Origin: Terriglobus roseus
Lineage (GTDB): Bacteria; Acidobacteriota; Terriglobia; Terriglobales; Acidobacteriaceae
Assembly: GCF_900102185.1 (NCBI RefSeq)
Contig: NZ_LT629690.1
Coordinates: 2,790,001 to 2,854,000 of the forward strand
Reading direction: 5' to 3'
DNA length: 64,000 nucleotides
Shown: piece by piece, positions 28,545 to 37,704 of the stretch
How positions within the stretch are numbered: the stretch's first letter is position 1
Layout: every line of letters begins with the position of its first letter
Notes under the pieces: generated by a model
Database searches by the model: none
What the model was told of the DNA's origin: nothing
The model's input: the letters and a program-made list of their open reading frames with translations, nothing else
Program-made: the position numbers and the translations under genes

Positions 28545-30743
28545 TTGCTTCCTTTTCGTCCCTCGACGGCGATTATGGCTGTCGCCGTTCTACTTCCTTT
28601 CAGCGCCATCGCTCAGAGCAATATCCAGCTCTCTTCCTCCGGAATTGCCTTTCATGCGGAGCGTGCGGGTACGCGATTTTCGATTGACAGCAATGGCAGC
28701 AGAACGGTGACCGCTTCACCTACTGCGGGTATTTTGATCAACGGCAGTCCGTTGACATTGACGGATACCTGTACAGCCTCTCCATGCACTCTGCATGGCA
28801 AAACGGCTGTAGGAGAAGAGGCGACTGTCTCCGTTCGTATTGAGCCACACCACGTCGCGCTAACCGTGCATCCGGCTCATGAGGGAGCAGAGGTACGATT
28901 CGTCACCGCTGGCGCATCGCCTGCCTATGGATTGGCTGATCACGCAGTGGAGCAAAAGCAATTCTCAACGCTTGAGAACAAACAATTCAACACGGACGTG
29001 ACGGGCTTTAAGGACGATATCTTCCTGTCTGGACAAGGCCTTACCCGGCTCGTGAGCAACTTCATCATCTATCCAAAGCAAGGATTTGCGGAACTCCTGA
29101 TCGACCCGTATCGCAAGATTGTCCACACCAGCAGCAATGAGATTGTGCAGGGCGTGGAACACGCGCATGGCGACGTGCGCATGCACTATTTCTTCGGTGA
29201 TCCGCATGCAATTTACGCTGCATATCTGGCTGCTCGGAACGCTGCTGGATATCGGGTCATGACGCCGAAGTATGCGGCATTCGGTGTGGGCTGGGAAGCG
29301 TTTGGCGCACTTGGTTGGGACACCAACCAGAAGACGGATACAGAGAGCATTGACCATTATCTGAAGGATGGCTTCCCTCTTCGTTGGATTGTGGTGGGTT
29401 CCGGCTTCTGGCCGGCACAACCCGAATCCATGCATGAGACCACGTCCTTCGGTTATTGGGATAAAGATAAGTATCCCGATCCGCGTGGGATGTTCCAGCA
29501 TTTCAAAGACGAGGGCCTTGTATCCATGCTTGGCCTTCGCATCACCTTCATCACAACAGGTCCTTACTCCGATGAAGGCGCGAAGCATGGCTATTTCCTG
29601 AAAGATGCAAGCGGCAAGGCTGAATCCTTTACGGGTGGTTGGCCCAAGATGCCGTATTACCTTCTGGACTCACACAATCCTGCTGCACTGAATTGGTACA
29701 TGGGATTGGTCAAGAAATGGCAGGACTACGGCGTGAGCGGGTGGAAGGAGGACTTCTATGGCTATGGGAAGTATCCTCTGCGCGATGACAAAGTGGATCC
29801 CACCAACGACCGACTGATGGCGCAGAATCAACTCATCATTGAACGCAATGGTTATCTTTCCTCGAATGGGGATCTGCACCGCATCAACGACTTCAACTAC
29901 AACCAGGACCAGGATCGCGGTCCGGTAAATGCACTCGCGCTCGCCTATGCAGGATTTCCGCTGGTGTATCCGGATATCGTTGGTGGGACCTTCGGCGAGA
30001 GCCACTTCAACACGCAGCGCACACCACAGATGGAAACCTACATGATGCGCAATGCTATGTGGGCCTCTCTGCATAGCAGCATGGGCATGGGCGAACCGCC
30101 GTGGAGCTTCCGTCCTGAGGTTGCGAATGTGATGCGCAAAGCAGCGCAGCTACATGACCGCATCTCGCCTTACCTGTTTCAGTATGGGCGCCGCTTTGCG
30201 ACGGATGGCTATCCGTGGACGATGACACCACTGCCCATTGCCTACCCAACTGACAGCGCCGTCTACGGACATGAGAATGCGACAGATCATCGCTATGAGT
30301 GGTTGATCGGCGAAGCATTGCTAGCGGCACCGTTGTACGGAAACGACTACGCGACAGCGACGACACGGGACATCTATCTTCCTGCGGGCGAATGGATGGA
30401 CTTTGAGACGGGAACCATCTATCAGGGCAACCAGGTACTGCGCTCCTTTTCGCTGCCGGTGGAGAAGATTCCTCTCTTTGTTGGAGGCACTGGCATCACA
30501 CTGGAGAAGCAAGACAACGACGTCTTCGCGTGCATCTACCCGATTGCTCTCAAAGGTTCGATTACGCTGTCATTACCCGATGATCCGCGTCCGATCCGCA
30601 TGACGGTCGCCGCCTCCTTGAAGGGAGCGCGCAAGGTTGTGGTGAAGGATCATGCGGGGAAAGAGATTGCAGCTAGCAAGGCGGGATTTGCTTACCGTTT
30701 CCGCCCGGTAGCTGGTGAGTCCTATACCGTCACCTCTCATTGA
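28545..30743 (+). CDS. Exported glycoside hydrolase family 31 enzyme
   Basis: The TTG at 28545 is chosen as start: GGAGG lies seven bases upstream and it gives a clean signal peptide (LLPFRPSTAIMAVAVLLPFSAIAQ). The ATG at 28470 has no ribosome-binding site and falls in the promoter/operator. The 732-residue product has an N-terminal beta domain, then the GH31 barrel with nucleophile Asp403 in GVSGWKEDFYGYG, FNYNQDQDRG in the region of the acid/base Asp, and VGGTFGESH, followed by C-terminal beta domains. GH31 covers alpha-glucosidases, alpha-xylosidases and sulfoquinovosidases; the activity here is not decidable. It completes the enzyme set of the locus. Confidence 0.87.
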   Translation: MLPFRPSTAIMAVAVLLPFSAIAQSNIQLSSSGIAFHAERAGTRFSIDSNGSRTVTASPTAGILINGSPLTLTDTCTASPCTLHGKTAVGEEATVSVRIEPHHVALTVHPAHEGAEVRFVTAGASPAYGLADHAVEQKQFSTLENKQFNTDVTGFKDDIFLSGQGLTRLVSNFIIYPKQGFAELLIDPYRKIVHTSSNEIVQGVEHAHGDVRMHYFFGDPHAIYAAYLAARNAAGYRVMTPKYAAFGVGWEAFGALGWDTNQKTDTESIDHYLKDGFPLRWIVVGSGFWPAQPESMHETTSFGYWDKDKYPDPRGMFQHFKDEGLVSMLGLRITFITTGPYSDEGAKHGYFLKDASGKAESFTGGWPKMPYYLLDSHNPAALNWYMGLVKKWQDYGVSGWKEDFYGYGKYPLRDDKVDPTNDRLMAQNQLIIERNGYLSSNGDLHRINDFNYNQDQDRGPVNALALAYAGFPLVYPDIVGGTFGESHFNTQRTPQMETYMMRNAMWASLHSSMGMGEPPWSFRPEVANVMRKAAQLHDRISPYLFQYGRRFATDGYPWTMTPLPIAYPTDSAVYGHENATDHRYEWLIGEALLAAPLYGNDYATATTRDIYLPAGEWMDFETGTIYQGNQVLRSFSLPVEKIPLFVGGTGITLEKQDNDVFACIYPIALKGSITLSLPDDPRPIRMTVAASLKGARKVVVKDHAGKEIAASKAGFAYRFRPVAGESYTVTSH

Positions 30744-30750
30744 AAATGAG

Positions 30751-30785
30751 ACTGGGTAAGTAGATAGTGAATCTACTTACCCAGT
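30751..30785. terminator. Intrinsic terminator between convergent genes
   Basis: A perfect 14-bp stem (ACTGGGTAAGTAGA at 30751-30764 with 30772-30785) and a seven-base loop. It lies between the GH31 stop and the stop of the convergent HAD gene. On the - strand it is followed by a short T-run, so it mainly serves the HAD operon. Confidence 0.8.
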
Positions 30786-30790
30786 TCACA

Positions 30791-31792
30791 CTATTGTCCG
30801 GAGAATATCGACTTCCAATCTGATCTCATATCGATGACCGTCCAATGCTTTTCACCGGCCTCATCCAATGCTTTATCGAGAGTTCCCACCTTCGACTCTC
30901 GGTCATAGGCGTATTCCCGCACCGCATCGGTATGGTGAACTAACGCGCCAAACCGCAGGCCACTGCCAGCAGTGGTGTATTCCAACATTTGTTCGTCCCC
31001 ATCAGAATTTCCGAAAGCAGCAATGGGGCGCCTGCCGATAAATCGACCGATGTTGACTGGCTTTCCAGGACCGTCGTTCATTGAGTCAAGCTGCGGTAAG
31101 CGCATAAGAGCGGCGCCGCCTCCGTTGTTCACGAACGCCGTCTTCATCTGCGTTCCAATGACACGTTCGCGGGGAATTCCGTAGGTCTTGTCTGTCCACG
31201 GGCGCATAAATTCCTGCTCACCACCAGAGACGATGTAGTTTGTAAAGCCATTCGCCTGCAGATAACGCAGTAGCTCCACCATGGGTTGATAGATGCATTC
31301 TGTAAACGGACGTTGGAAGCGAGGATGTTTCGCCGTCGCCATCCAACTCGTCACAATCCCATCAAACTGCTCGTCGCTCATACCAGTGTGAGTAACGGCA
31401 AGCAGTTCGGCGGTTCCCTTTTCTCCGCTGACAGCGAGCGCCTTTGCGTCATGATTCAACACGGCGGCAAACGGCTGCTTCTTTTTCCAATCCGGATGGT
31501 CTGCGGCCATCTGCTGAACGCGAGCCTCGGTGAAGATCACCTCGGTATAGATCGGTTGCTCAACCCAAAGCGTTCCATCATTGTCGAAGGTGGCAATTCT
31601 ATCCTCCACCGGGACGAAGTTAGGCCCCTTGGCTGTTACCTGTCCCACGAAATCGACGATGGCCTTTTTTGCTGGCCCGTCGTTCCATGACGGCAGAGGA
31701 TCAACACTTGCAGTCTTTACGTCTGGCGAATTCTGACATCCTGATAGAACCAAGCTGCACGCCAGAACGAGAGTCGAAACTCGTATCAACAT
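30791..31792 (-). CDS. HAD-family hydrolase, lipoprotein
   Basis: A 333-residue protein with a lipoprotein signal (LVLSGC, lipidated Cys19). HAD motif I is FDNDGTLW with Asp70 and Asp72, motif II is IVSGG, and the motif IV region reads AAFGNSDGDEQML. It resembles bacterial phosphoserine-phosphatase-like HAD proteins of unknown substrate. It follows the FGE gene by 21 bp on the same strand. A membrane-anchored periplasmic phosphatase next to an FGE and a sulfatase suggests an envelope role, but none is proven. Confidence 0.82.
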   Translation of the reverse strand: MLIRVSTLVLACSLVLSGCQNSPDVKTASVDPLPSWNDGPAKKAIVDFVGQVTAKGPNFVPVEDRIATFDNDGTLWVEQPIYTEVIFTEARVQQMAADHPDWKKKQPFAAVLNHDAKALAVSGEKGTAELLAVTHTGMSDEQFDGIVTSWMATAKHPRFQRPFTECIYQPMVELLRYLQANGFTNYIVSGGEQEFMRPWTDKTYGIPRERVIGTQMKTAFVNNGGGAALMRLPQLDSMNDGPGKPVNIGRFIGRRPIAAFGNSDGDEQMLEYTTAGSGLRFGALVHHTDAVREYAYDRESKVGTLDKALDEAGEKHWTVIDMRSDWKSIFSGQ

Positions 31793-31813
31793 GATGCTCT
31801 CACCACACCTGAC

Positions 31814-33112
31814 TTAAGATTTGGGGGACGTTTGTTTTTCGGAGTCTTTCGCGGCCACCATGGACGAGTTCGGTCTCACGTCCTTCACGCAGCGAAATCC
31901 AAGATGATTTGTTCCGGTATCCGCATCGCCTTTGCCACGAGTGCCCAGCATGTAGCGCGAACAGTATTGGTCTGTGCATAGGTACGATCCGCCGCGATGG
32001 ACCTTCTTCTCGTGTCCGGGTTCAGAGGGATCCCATGATGATTCAGGCCCTTGCGGATTGCGGGTTACCTCACCCTGCGCGCTTAGCTGCTTGTAGTAGT
32101 CGGGGCGATACCAATCCGACGTCCACTGCCAGACATTGCCCGCCATGTCGTACAACCCATAGTTGTTCGGGGCGAAGTGTTTCACTGGAGAGGTTCCAAC
32201 ATAACCGTCTTCACCAGTATTCGTATCGGGAAAGTGTCCTTCGTGGGTGTTCGCCATCCAGTGCTGATGAGGACGAAACTCATCACCCCACACATAGGGT
32301 TTCCCTGTAAGTCCACCGCGTGCTGCAAACTCCCACTCTGCTTCTGTTGGCAAACGCTTTCCTGCCCACTTTGCGTAGGCCTGCGCATCCTCGTAGGCAA
32401 TCTGGACCACGGGATAGTCGCCTTTGCCATCAATGCTTGAGGCTGGTCCCTGTGGATGCTTCCAATCTGCACCCGGCACATAACGCCACCACTGGAAATA
32501 GTTATCAAGTGCAACTGGGTGATCAGGTGGTGTAAATACAACAGAACCCGCAACGAGATTTTCCGGCGGTGCGCCAGGATAATCCTCTGCGCGCGGCTTT
32601 CGTTCGGCGACTGTAACGTAACCCGTTGCCTTAACGAATCTGGAGAATTCCGCGTTGGTCACATCCGTCTTATCCATGTAGAAGCCATCAACGTAAACCC
32701 TATGAATGGGACGGGAATCATACGTTGCCCTCATGCCGACGTCGTTGGTTCCAGGCGGTGCCTGTGCTCCCATCGAGAACTCGCCACCGGGAATCCACGA
32801 CATGCCTTCCGGGATTACACTAGATGGCTTTGCTGTATTCAACACCGTCGGCTGAAAGGATGATTCGCTCTGACTCATCGGGCCATCGTGCTTCATCGCA
32901 TCGGGCTCTTGGTTGTCGGCCTTCGCGTTTTCGATGGGGCTAGCATCGTGCTTGTCATCGGAAACAGCAGGTAAGGCTATAGCTGCGTGAACTGGCTTTC
33001 GAATCACAATCGCAACTGCGACAGCAGCAATCAACAACACTCCGACAAGAATGTACGGTACCGGCGTCCTGCTGAATTGTTTTTTAGACGCCGACTTTTT
33101 TGAAGTCTTCAT
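31814..33112 (-). CDS. Formylglycine-generating enzyme (sulfatase-modifying factor), membrane-anchored
   Basis: The FGE-sulfatase domain starts near residue 105 (WIPGGEFSMG). It carries the catalytic Cys pair Cys379 and Cys384 in GGSYLCTDQYCSRY, spaced as in human FGE (Cys336/Cys341), and ends LGFRCV. This separates it from the many FGE-like proteins that lack the cysteines. The N-terminus has a basic stretch and one membrane helix (PVPYILVGVLLIAAVAVAIVI), so the enzyme probably faces the periplasm, which is unusual because formylglycine is normally made before export. The start at 33112 is likely; an ATG at 33124 is possible. The Cys-type sulfatase at 35881 is the expected client. Confidence 0.9.
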   Translation of the reverse strand: MKTSKKSASKKQFSRTPVPYILVGVLLIAAVAVAIVIRKPVHAAIALPAVSDDKHDASPIENAKADNQEPDAMKHDGPMSQSESSFQPTVLNTAKPSSVIPEGMSWIPGGEFSMGAQAPPGTNDVGMRATYDSRPIHRVYVDGFYMDKTDVTNAEFSRFVKATGYVTVAERKPRAEDYPGAPPENLVAGSVVFTPPDHPVALDNYFQWWRYVPGADWKHPQGPASSIDGKGDYPVVQIAYEDAQAYAKWAGKRLPTEAEWEFAARGGLTGKPYVWGDEFRPHQHWMANTHEGHFPDTNTGEDGYVGTSPVKHFAPNNYGLYDMAGNVWQWTSDWYRPDYYKQLSAQGEVTRNPQGPESSWDPSEPGHEKKVHRGGSYLCTDQYCSRYMLGTRGKGDADTGTNHLGFRCVKDVRPNSSMVAAKDSEKQTSPKS

Positions 33113-33196
33113 GGGGTACCCCATTCCGTAGACCTTGCAGAGGGAGTGCAAAGTCACTCGTGCTTCAGGTATCGCAAATCGGGAGGGAACGACCTA

Positions 33197-33212
33197 CTGT
33201 CACAACTGACAG
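33197..33212. promoter_or_regulatory. CTGT-N8-ACAG dyad upstream of the FGE gene
   Basis: CTGTCACAACTGACAG, a perfect six-base arm dyad, lies 85 bp upstream of the FGE start. The same 16-base pattern recurs at 37571, 48969 and 49487, and with one change at 53217. It is probably a binding site for a dimeric regulator. Confidence 0.5.
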
Positions 33213-33249
33213 GTCGATATGTCGTACGAGCGTAAAGAGATGTTCCTGC

Positions 33250-35781
33250 TTATTCCCTTCCGATGATCCACTGATAGTAGGCGTTTTCAGGGTCAGTCGT
33301 CACGACGCTTCGAATCGCCTGCTCCCATCGATTACGATCCCCAGCATAGGCAGCGAGCCCCGCGGCGTAAAAGTCGAAGAGCGCCGCCTGCTTTCGATGA
33401 ATCTCGGCGGTTAGTTCACCATCCACACCGCTTGCAGGAACTTCTGTTTTCAGGTCAAGCAAATCAGGTAACACGCGCGTGATCTCGTCCTGACGCACCC
33501 AGGGCCCGTATTCGATGCGTGGGTGATCATCCGTCACCGGGCGTGCATCGCTTGCAAAATGTTCCAGGCCAGCTCGATCTGTAATCCATGTGGCAAGTAC
33601 GGCAGCAGGAGAATCGATGCCGACGCCCTTCATGCTGGCTACAACGCTTTCTGGTGCGAAACGTTCCTGCAATGTGCGGACGTCTATGCGAATTGGCTGC
33701 GGCGAACCTACGAGCAACATCTCATGCAGTTCTGTCGTCCAGAGTGTTGCATAAGGGAATGCATTCAGAAAGCTGCGCACCAGTTCACGCGTCTGTTGCT
33801 CGTTCTGTGTGGCGATGGGAAGCCACTGTGCAAGGATTCCATTCTGATTGAGCCGGGTCTTTGCTAACTCATAAAACTCAAATGAGTAGAGATTAGCCAC
33901 TCCCTGTGCAGAGGGTGGCGGCGGCTCTAGCGTGATCACGTCGTAAGACTGATCGCTACGGATCAATTCCTGACGGCCGTCGCGCACGCGGATACTCAGT
34001 CTGTTATCGTCCGACGCGTTGTAGTTCTCTGGGAACATCTTTCCAGCACGCACTATGGATGGTAAAAGCTCGGCACACACGCGCGTCGTCAGGCCGGGGT
34101 AGCGCAGTGTTTCTCCTGCCGTAATGCCCGTGCCAAATCCTACGACCATGATCGACTTCGGTTCGCCACTGTGGATTAACAGTGGAATCATGGTCTGCAA
34201 ACGCATGTAGCGCATAGATGGCATAGCATCGCCGGAGTTCGATACGCCCTGCACAAACAGACGTCGGAATACATTGTCTTTTGAGCGCTGTTGGGCAACT
34301 GCAACCGTAGCGCCGCGTCCCTCTTCATAGAAGATCAGGGCACCGCCGCCTCTCGTAACGAGGAGCAAATTCGCGAGGCGGTCGGCGGGCGTCATGGCGG
34401 CTGCGAACATTGTCGATAGAGCGGTAACGACGACAAACAACTTCATCCAACGATGCGTTGCAAAAACTGTTGCGGCAACACCAATTGCTCCAGCACCGAT
34501 CGTAAGGAGAGCAAGGGTTCTCACAATGCCCAGTGTCGGAATCATCACGAAGCCCGTGATCATGGTTCCTACGATTCCCGCCGCGGTGTTTGCGCTCAAC
34601 GCATTGCCCACGGACCGGCCCTCACCGAACCTTCCGGCGACTAGTCGTAATGCGACGGGAAACGCTGCTCCCAACAATAGAGTGGGAAGAAACACCAGTC
34701 CGATGCCTGCAGTGGCGAAGCTTGTGTACATGCGTAAGGCATCGCTTCCCGTGCCTTTCAGGACAACCTCACCAATCCACATCTGTGTAGATACTGTCCA
34801 CCGGCCCATCATGGAAAACTCCAACATGGAGATCAGGCCTGCGCCACTTATGAGCAGACCGAACATTCCCCATGAATCCATCCCACGCTTCACCAAACGA
34901 GAGCCGAACCATGCACCAAGTGCAAGGCCTGAAAGATACACCGCGAGCACAATGGAAAAGGCAAATGCACGCGTACTGACGAATTGTCCAATGGCCTGTG
35001 ACCAGACAACTTCATACCCGAGTGCGACCGCGCCTGCGAGTGCGTACAAGGCGAGCGGAAGGTGCGATGCGATGCCAGAGGGAACATGGCGTTTTTCCGC
35101 CACAGATGTTTTCTCGTCCTCATGCTCAATTTGCGTTCGTTGTTGCCACATCACTGCACACGCAATGAGATTGAGAAGCGCCGCGACGAGTGCAGTTCCC
35201 CGAATGCCGATCCAAGGAATAAGAACGAAACTTGCGATCAGAACGCCGACGATACCGCCTGCGGTGTTGGCGGTATAGAGGAAACCACCATCCACAGCGA
35301 CACGATGAGACTGCGGTTTCAATGCACGTACAGCGACAGGGAGTGTTCCTCCCATGAGCAATGCCGGAATACTCACAACGATAAAGGGAAAAACAAGTGC
35401 CAGTAGTCCCACATGGTCCTGCAGCTTCGCATACATCACGGACATTGACGGCAATAGAAGAGTGACGGCTACTGCAGTTACAGCTATGCCAGTTTCGAGG
35501 ATTGCATAAAGGCGAGCAGGAGAAACAACACGATCGACAATGCGTCCAAAGAGCGCGCTTCCACCTGCGATGCCTGCGAAGAACGCCGAAATCGCAAGTG
35601 TGATCGCATAGACTTCGACGCCAACCACCAAAGAAAGTTCCCGTGCCCACAGAATTTGAAAGATGAGTGCAGAGACGCCAGAGAACGTGAGTGCGACGAT
35701 GAGCCTGGCGCGCCTCGAATGGAGTGCTGAAATCGAGTTCGTTGTTTCTTCTTGTTTAGCAATCATCGTTGCAGCCGGCAT
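33250..35781 (-). CDS. Fused MFS-like membrane / spermidine-synthase-like protein
   Basis: An 843-residue protein. The N-terminal two thirds hold about 14 hydrophobic helices (FSGVSALIFQILWARELSLVVG is the typical start of this family) and the C-terminal part is a spermidine-synthase-like Rossmann domain (IMVVGFGTGITAGETLRYPG, YDVITLEPPPPSAQGVANLYS). A short helical tail follows. A GGGAGAG precedes the ATG. Such fusions are common in Acidobacteria and Deltaproteobacteria; true polyamine synthesis has not been shown for them and a methyl- or aminopropyl-transfer at the membrane is possible. It lies between the sulfatase and FGE genes, all on the same strand. Confidence 0.85.
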   Translation of the reverse strand: MPAATMIAKQEETTNSISALHSRRARLIVALTFSGVSALIFQILWARELSLVVGVEVYAITLAISAFFAGIAGGSALFGRIVDRVVSPARLYAILETGIAVTAVAVTLLLPSMSVMYAKLQDHVGLLALVFPFIVVSIPALLMGGTLPVAVRALKPQSHRVAVDGGFLYTANTAGGIVGVLIASFVLIPWIGIRGTALVAALLNLIACAVMWQQRTQIEHEDEKTSVAEKRHVPSGIASHLPLALYALAGAVALGYEVVWSQAIGQFVSTRAFAFSIVLAVYLSGLALGAWFGSRLVKRGMDSWGMFGLLISGAGLISMLEFSMMGRWTVSTQMWIGEVVLKGTGSDALRMYTSFATAGIGLVFLPTLLLGAAFPVALRLVAGRFGEGRSVGNALSANTAAGIVGTMITGFVMIPTLGIVRTLALLTIGAGAIGVAATVFATHRWMKLFVVVTALSTMFAAAMTPADRLANLLLVTRGGGALIFYEEGRGATVAVAQQRSKDNVFRRLFVQGVSNSGDAMPSMRYMRLQTMIPLLIHSGEPKSIMVVGFGTGITAGETLRYPGLTTRVCAELLPSIVRAGKMFPENYNASDDNRLSIRVRDGRQELIRSDQSYDVITLEPPPPSAQGVANLYSFEFYELAKTRLNQNGILAQWLPIATQNEQQTRELVRSFLNAFPYATLWTTELHEMLLVGSPQPIRIDVRTLQERFAPESVVASMKGVGIDSPAAVLATWITDRAGLEHFASDARPVTDDHPRIEYGPWVRQDEITRVLPDLLDLKTEVPASGVDGELTAEIHRKQAALFDFYAAGLAAYAGDRNRWEQAIRSVVTTDPENAYYQWIIGRE

Positions 35782-35795
35782 GTACTCTCCCTGTG

Positions 35796-35838
35796 AAAAA
35801 ATTGGCCGGACAAACCGACGATTGCGATTTATCCGGCC
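35796..35838 (-). terminator. Intrinsic terminator after the sulfatase gene
   Basis: GGCCGGACAAA at 35804-35814 pairs (10 of 11) with TTTATCCGGCC at 35828-35838. Read on the - strand the hairpin is followed by a run of six T. It ends the sulfatase transcript just before the next gene's ribosome-binding site. Confidence 0.85.
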
Positions 35839-35880
35839 ATGAAGAGGACCACGTACTATGTAGCGTTTATTACTTGCAGA

Positions 35881-37464
35881 CTATTTCTTCTGCGCTGCAG
35901 CCTGCCTGGCGGCCTTCACAATGATTTCGGGATCAATTGTGAAGCTGGCTGGAGGCTGGCTTGGCGGATACTCTTTGAAAGTTTCCACAAACTCGCCCGC
36001 AGCCATTTGTCCCTGAATTGCGAGATAAGCATTGTGGACTTGCCAATCGTTGTATTGGTCCGAAGACATATCCGCGCGTTCGTAAGGATCCATACGTAGG
36101 TTGTAAATTTTAGGAATGCGAAGACAGACAAGCGGGTTTGACCACACCTCATATCCGCCTGGCCTTCTCTGTTCACAGAACACGTACTTCCAGTTGTTCA
36201 CGCGCACGCCTACTAGGACGCCATCGTCATCGAAATAGAAGAAGTTTTTGCGAGGCGAGTGCTCTTCTTTTCCTTCGAGGTACGGGAGGATGTTGTAACC
36301 ATCCAGATGGACCTTGTGGGCCATACCGCCCGGGCCAGTTCCTTTTAGCAACTGCTGCGTGATATTGGGATTTCCTGCGGCCGCGACCAGGGTTGGGAAC
36401 CAATCGAGGCCAGAGACAATCTCGTTTGACCACTGATCTGCCTTGATGTGTCCAGGCCAGCGAATAACGGCCGGAACACGGAATGCCCCTTCATAGTTGG
36501 AATCTTTCTCATTGCGGAAGGGTGTCATGGCAGCGTCGGGCCATGTAAACATATTCGGACCGTTATCGGTGGTAAACAGAACAATGGTGTTGTCTTTGAT
36601 GCCAAGATCATCCACCTTCTTCAACAACTTGCCGACGTTCTGATCCATCTCCCACATACCATCGGCATATTCGTAGCCTTTCCCAAGGCCCGCTTTGCCG
36701 ATATATTCCGGGCGCACATGCGTGAAGATGTGCATGCGTGTGAAGTTCATCCATGTGAAGAACGGCTTGCCCGCCTTCACTTGCTTATCCATGAAGTCCA
36801 TCGCAGAGCCCGTTGTTTCATCATCGATGGTTTCCATGCGCTTAATGTTCAGCGGACCGGTGTCTTCGACTTTTCCGTCTGCGTAGCTGTGTAGAACACC
36901 GCGCGGGTTATATACCTTCAAGAAGGTCGGATCATCCGTTGGCCAATAAGGCATCTCCGGTTCCTGTTCGGCGTTCAAGTGATAGAGATTGCCGAAGAAT
37001 TCGTCGAAACCGTGGTTGGTGGGAAGATACTCATCGCGATCGCCGAGGTGGTTCTTTCCGAACTGTCCTGTAGCGTAGCCAAGAGGTTTCAAGGCTTCTG
37101 CAATGGTGATGTCGCGTTTCTGGATACCTACAGGTGCGCCCGGGACACCCACCTTTGAAAGACCCGTGCGGACCGGGGATTGCCCTGTGATGAAAGAAGA
37201 ACGGCCGGCGGTGCAGCTATTCTCGGCGTAGTAATCAGTGAACGTCATGCCCTGCTCACCAATACTGTCTATGTTTGGCGTCTTGTAACCCATCACACCA
37301 TGCGTATAGCGACTAACGTTCGCCTGCCCTACGTCATCGCCAAAGATGACAAGGATGTTCGGCTTACTGGCTTCCGCACTGGCATCCCTAGCCCAGCCCC
37401 CGACCAGCGCCACCATCCCGAGCATGCCGCACGTCCACCGCAGCATTTTCGTCTTTGAAAGCAT
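35881..37464 (-). CDS. Cys-type arylsulfatase
   Basis: The ATG at 37464 follows AAGGAG at good spacing and starts an exported protein of 527 residues; the signal peptide ends near DASAEA. ILVIFGDDVG supplies metal ligands, and the modification motif C-T-A-G-R (Cys84 in NSCTAGRSSF) is converted to formylglycine. Further active-site pieces are LFTTDNGP and MHIFTHVRP. The family (sulfatase S1) hydrolyses sulfate esters; the substrate is not visible. An FGE with both catalytic cysteines is encoded 2.8 kb downstream on the same strand. A CTGT-N8-ACAG dyad lies about 110 bp before the start. Confidence 0.92.
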   Translation of the reverse strand: MLSKTKMLRWTCGMLGMVALVGGWARDASAEASKPNILVIFGDDVGQANVSRYTHGVMGYKTPNIDSIGEQGMTFTDYYAENSCTAGRSSFITGQSPVRTGLSKVGVPGAPVGIQKRDITIAEALKPLGYATGQFGKNHLGDRDEYLPTNHGFDEFFGNLYHLNAEQEPEMPYWPTDDPTFLKVYNPRGVLHSYADGKVEDTGPLNIKRMETIDDETTGSAMDFMDKQVKAGKPFFTWMNFTRMHIFTHVRPEYIGKAGLGKGYEYADGMWEMDQNVGKLLKKVDDLGIKDNTIVLFTTDNGPNMFTWPDAAMTPFRNEKDSNYEGAFRVPAVIRWPGHIKADQWSNEIVSGLDWFPTLVAAAGNPNITQQLLKGTGPGGMAHKVHLDGYNILPYLEGKEEHSPRKNFFYFDDDGVLVGVRVNNWKYVFCEQRRPGGYEVWSNPLVCLRIPKIYNLRMDPYERADMSSDQYNDWQVHNAYLAIQGQMAAGEFVETFKEYPPSQPPASFTIDPEIIVKAARQAAAQKK

Positions 37465-37570
37465 CGCACGTCTCCTTTTCACGAGTTCCACTCTGCACAC
37501 GCGAATCGCTGGGCAGCGACCGGGAGCGCACTGTGCGGCAATCATAGGAGTGAGCACAACGCCAATCACA

Positions 37571-37586
37571 CTGTCAGTTCGGACAG
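37571..37586. promoter_or_regulatory. CTGT-N8-ACAG dyad upstream of the sulfatase gene
   Basis: CTGTCAGTTCGGACAG forms the core of a perfect seven-base inverted repeat (37569-37588). It is in the 240-bp divergent region between the sulfatase and the MoxR operon and could control either. It is the same pattern as at 33197. Confidence 0.5.
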
Positions 37587-37704
37587 TGGGCACCACATGC
37601 TCTTACACGCACAATGAGGAACCATGAAGCGCTTCTAACAGAAAGCTTCAAGAGAGGCTTCTCTCTCATGGAAAGTAACTGCACTGGCCGAGGAATACTC
37701 GGGA

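Noticed and set aside
33191-33214. Intrinsic terminator after the MFS/spermidine-synthase gene
   Set aside because: The dyad can fold as a hairpin, but it has a bulge and no T-run on either strand; a binding site is more likely.
34394-35278. 294-codon open frame on the + strand
   Set aside because: Lies antisense to the MFS/spermidine-synthase gene, is rich in Arg/Pro/Ala/Thr, has no family resemblance and no ribosome-binding site.
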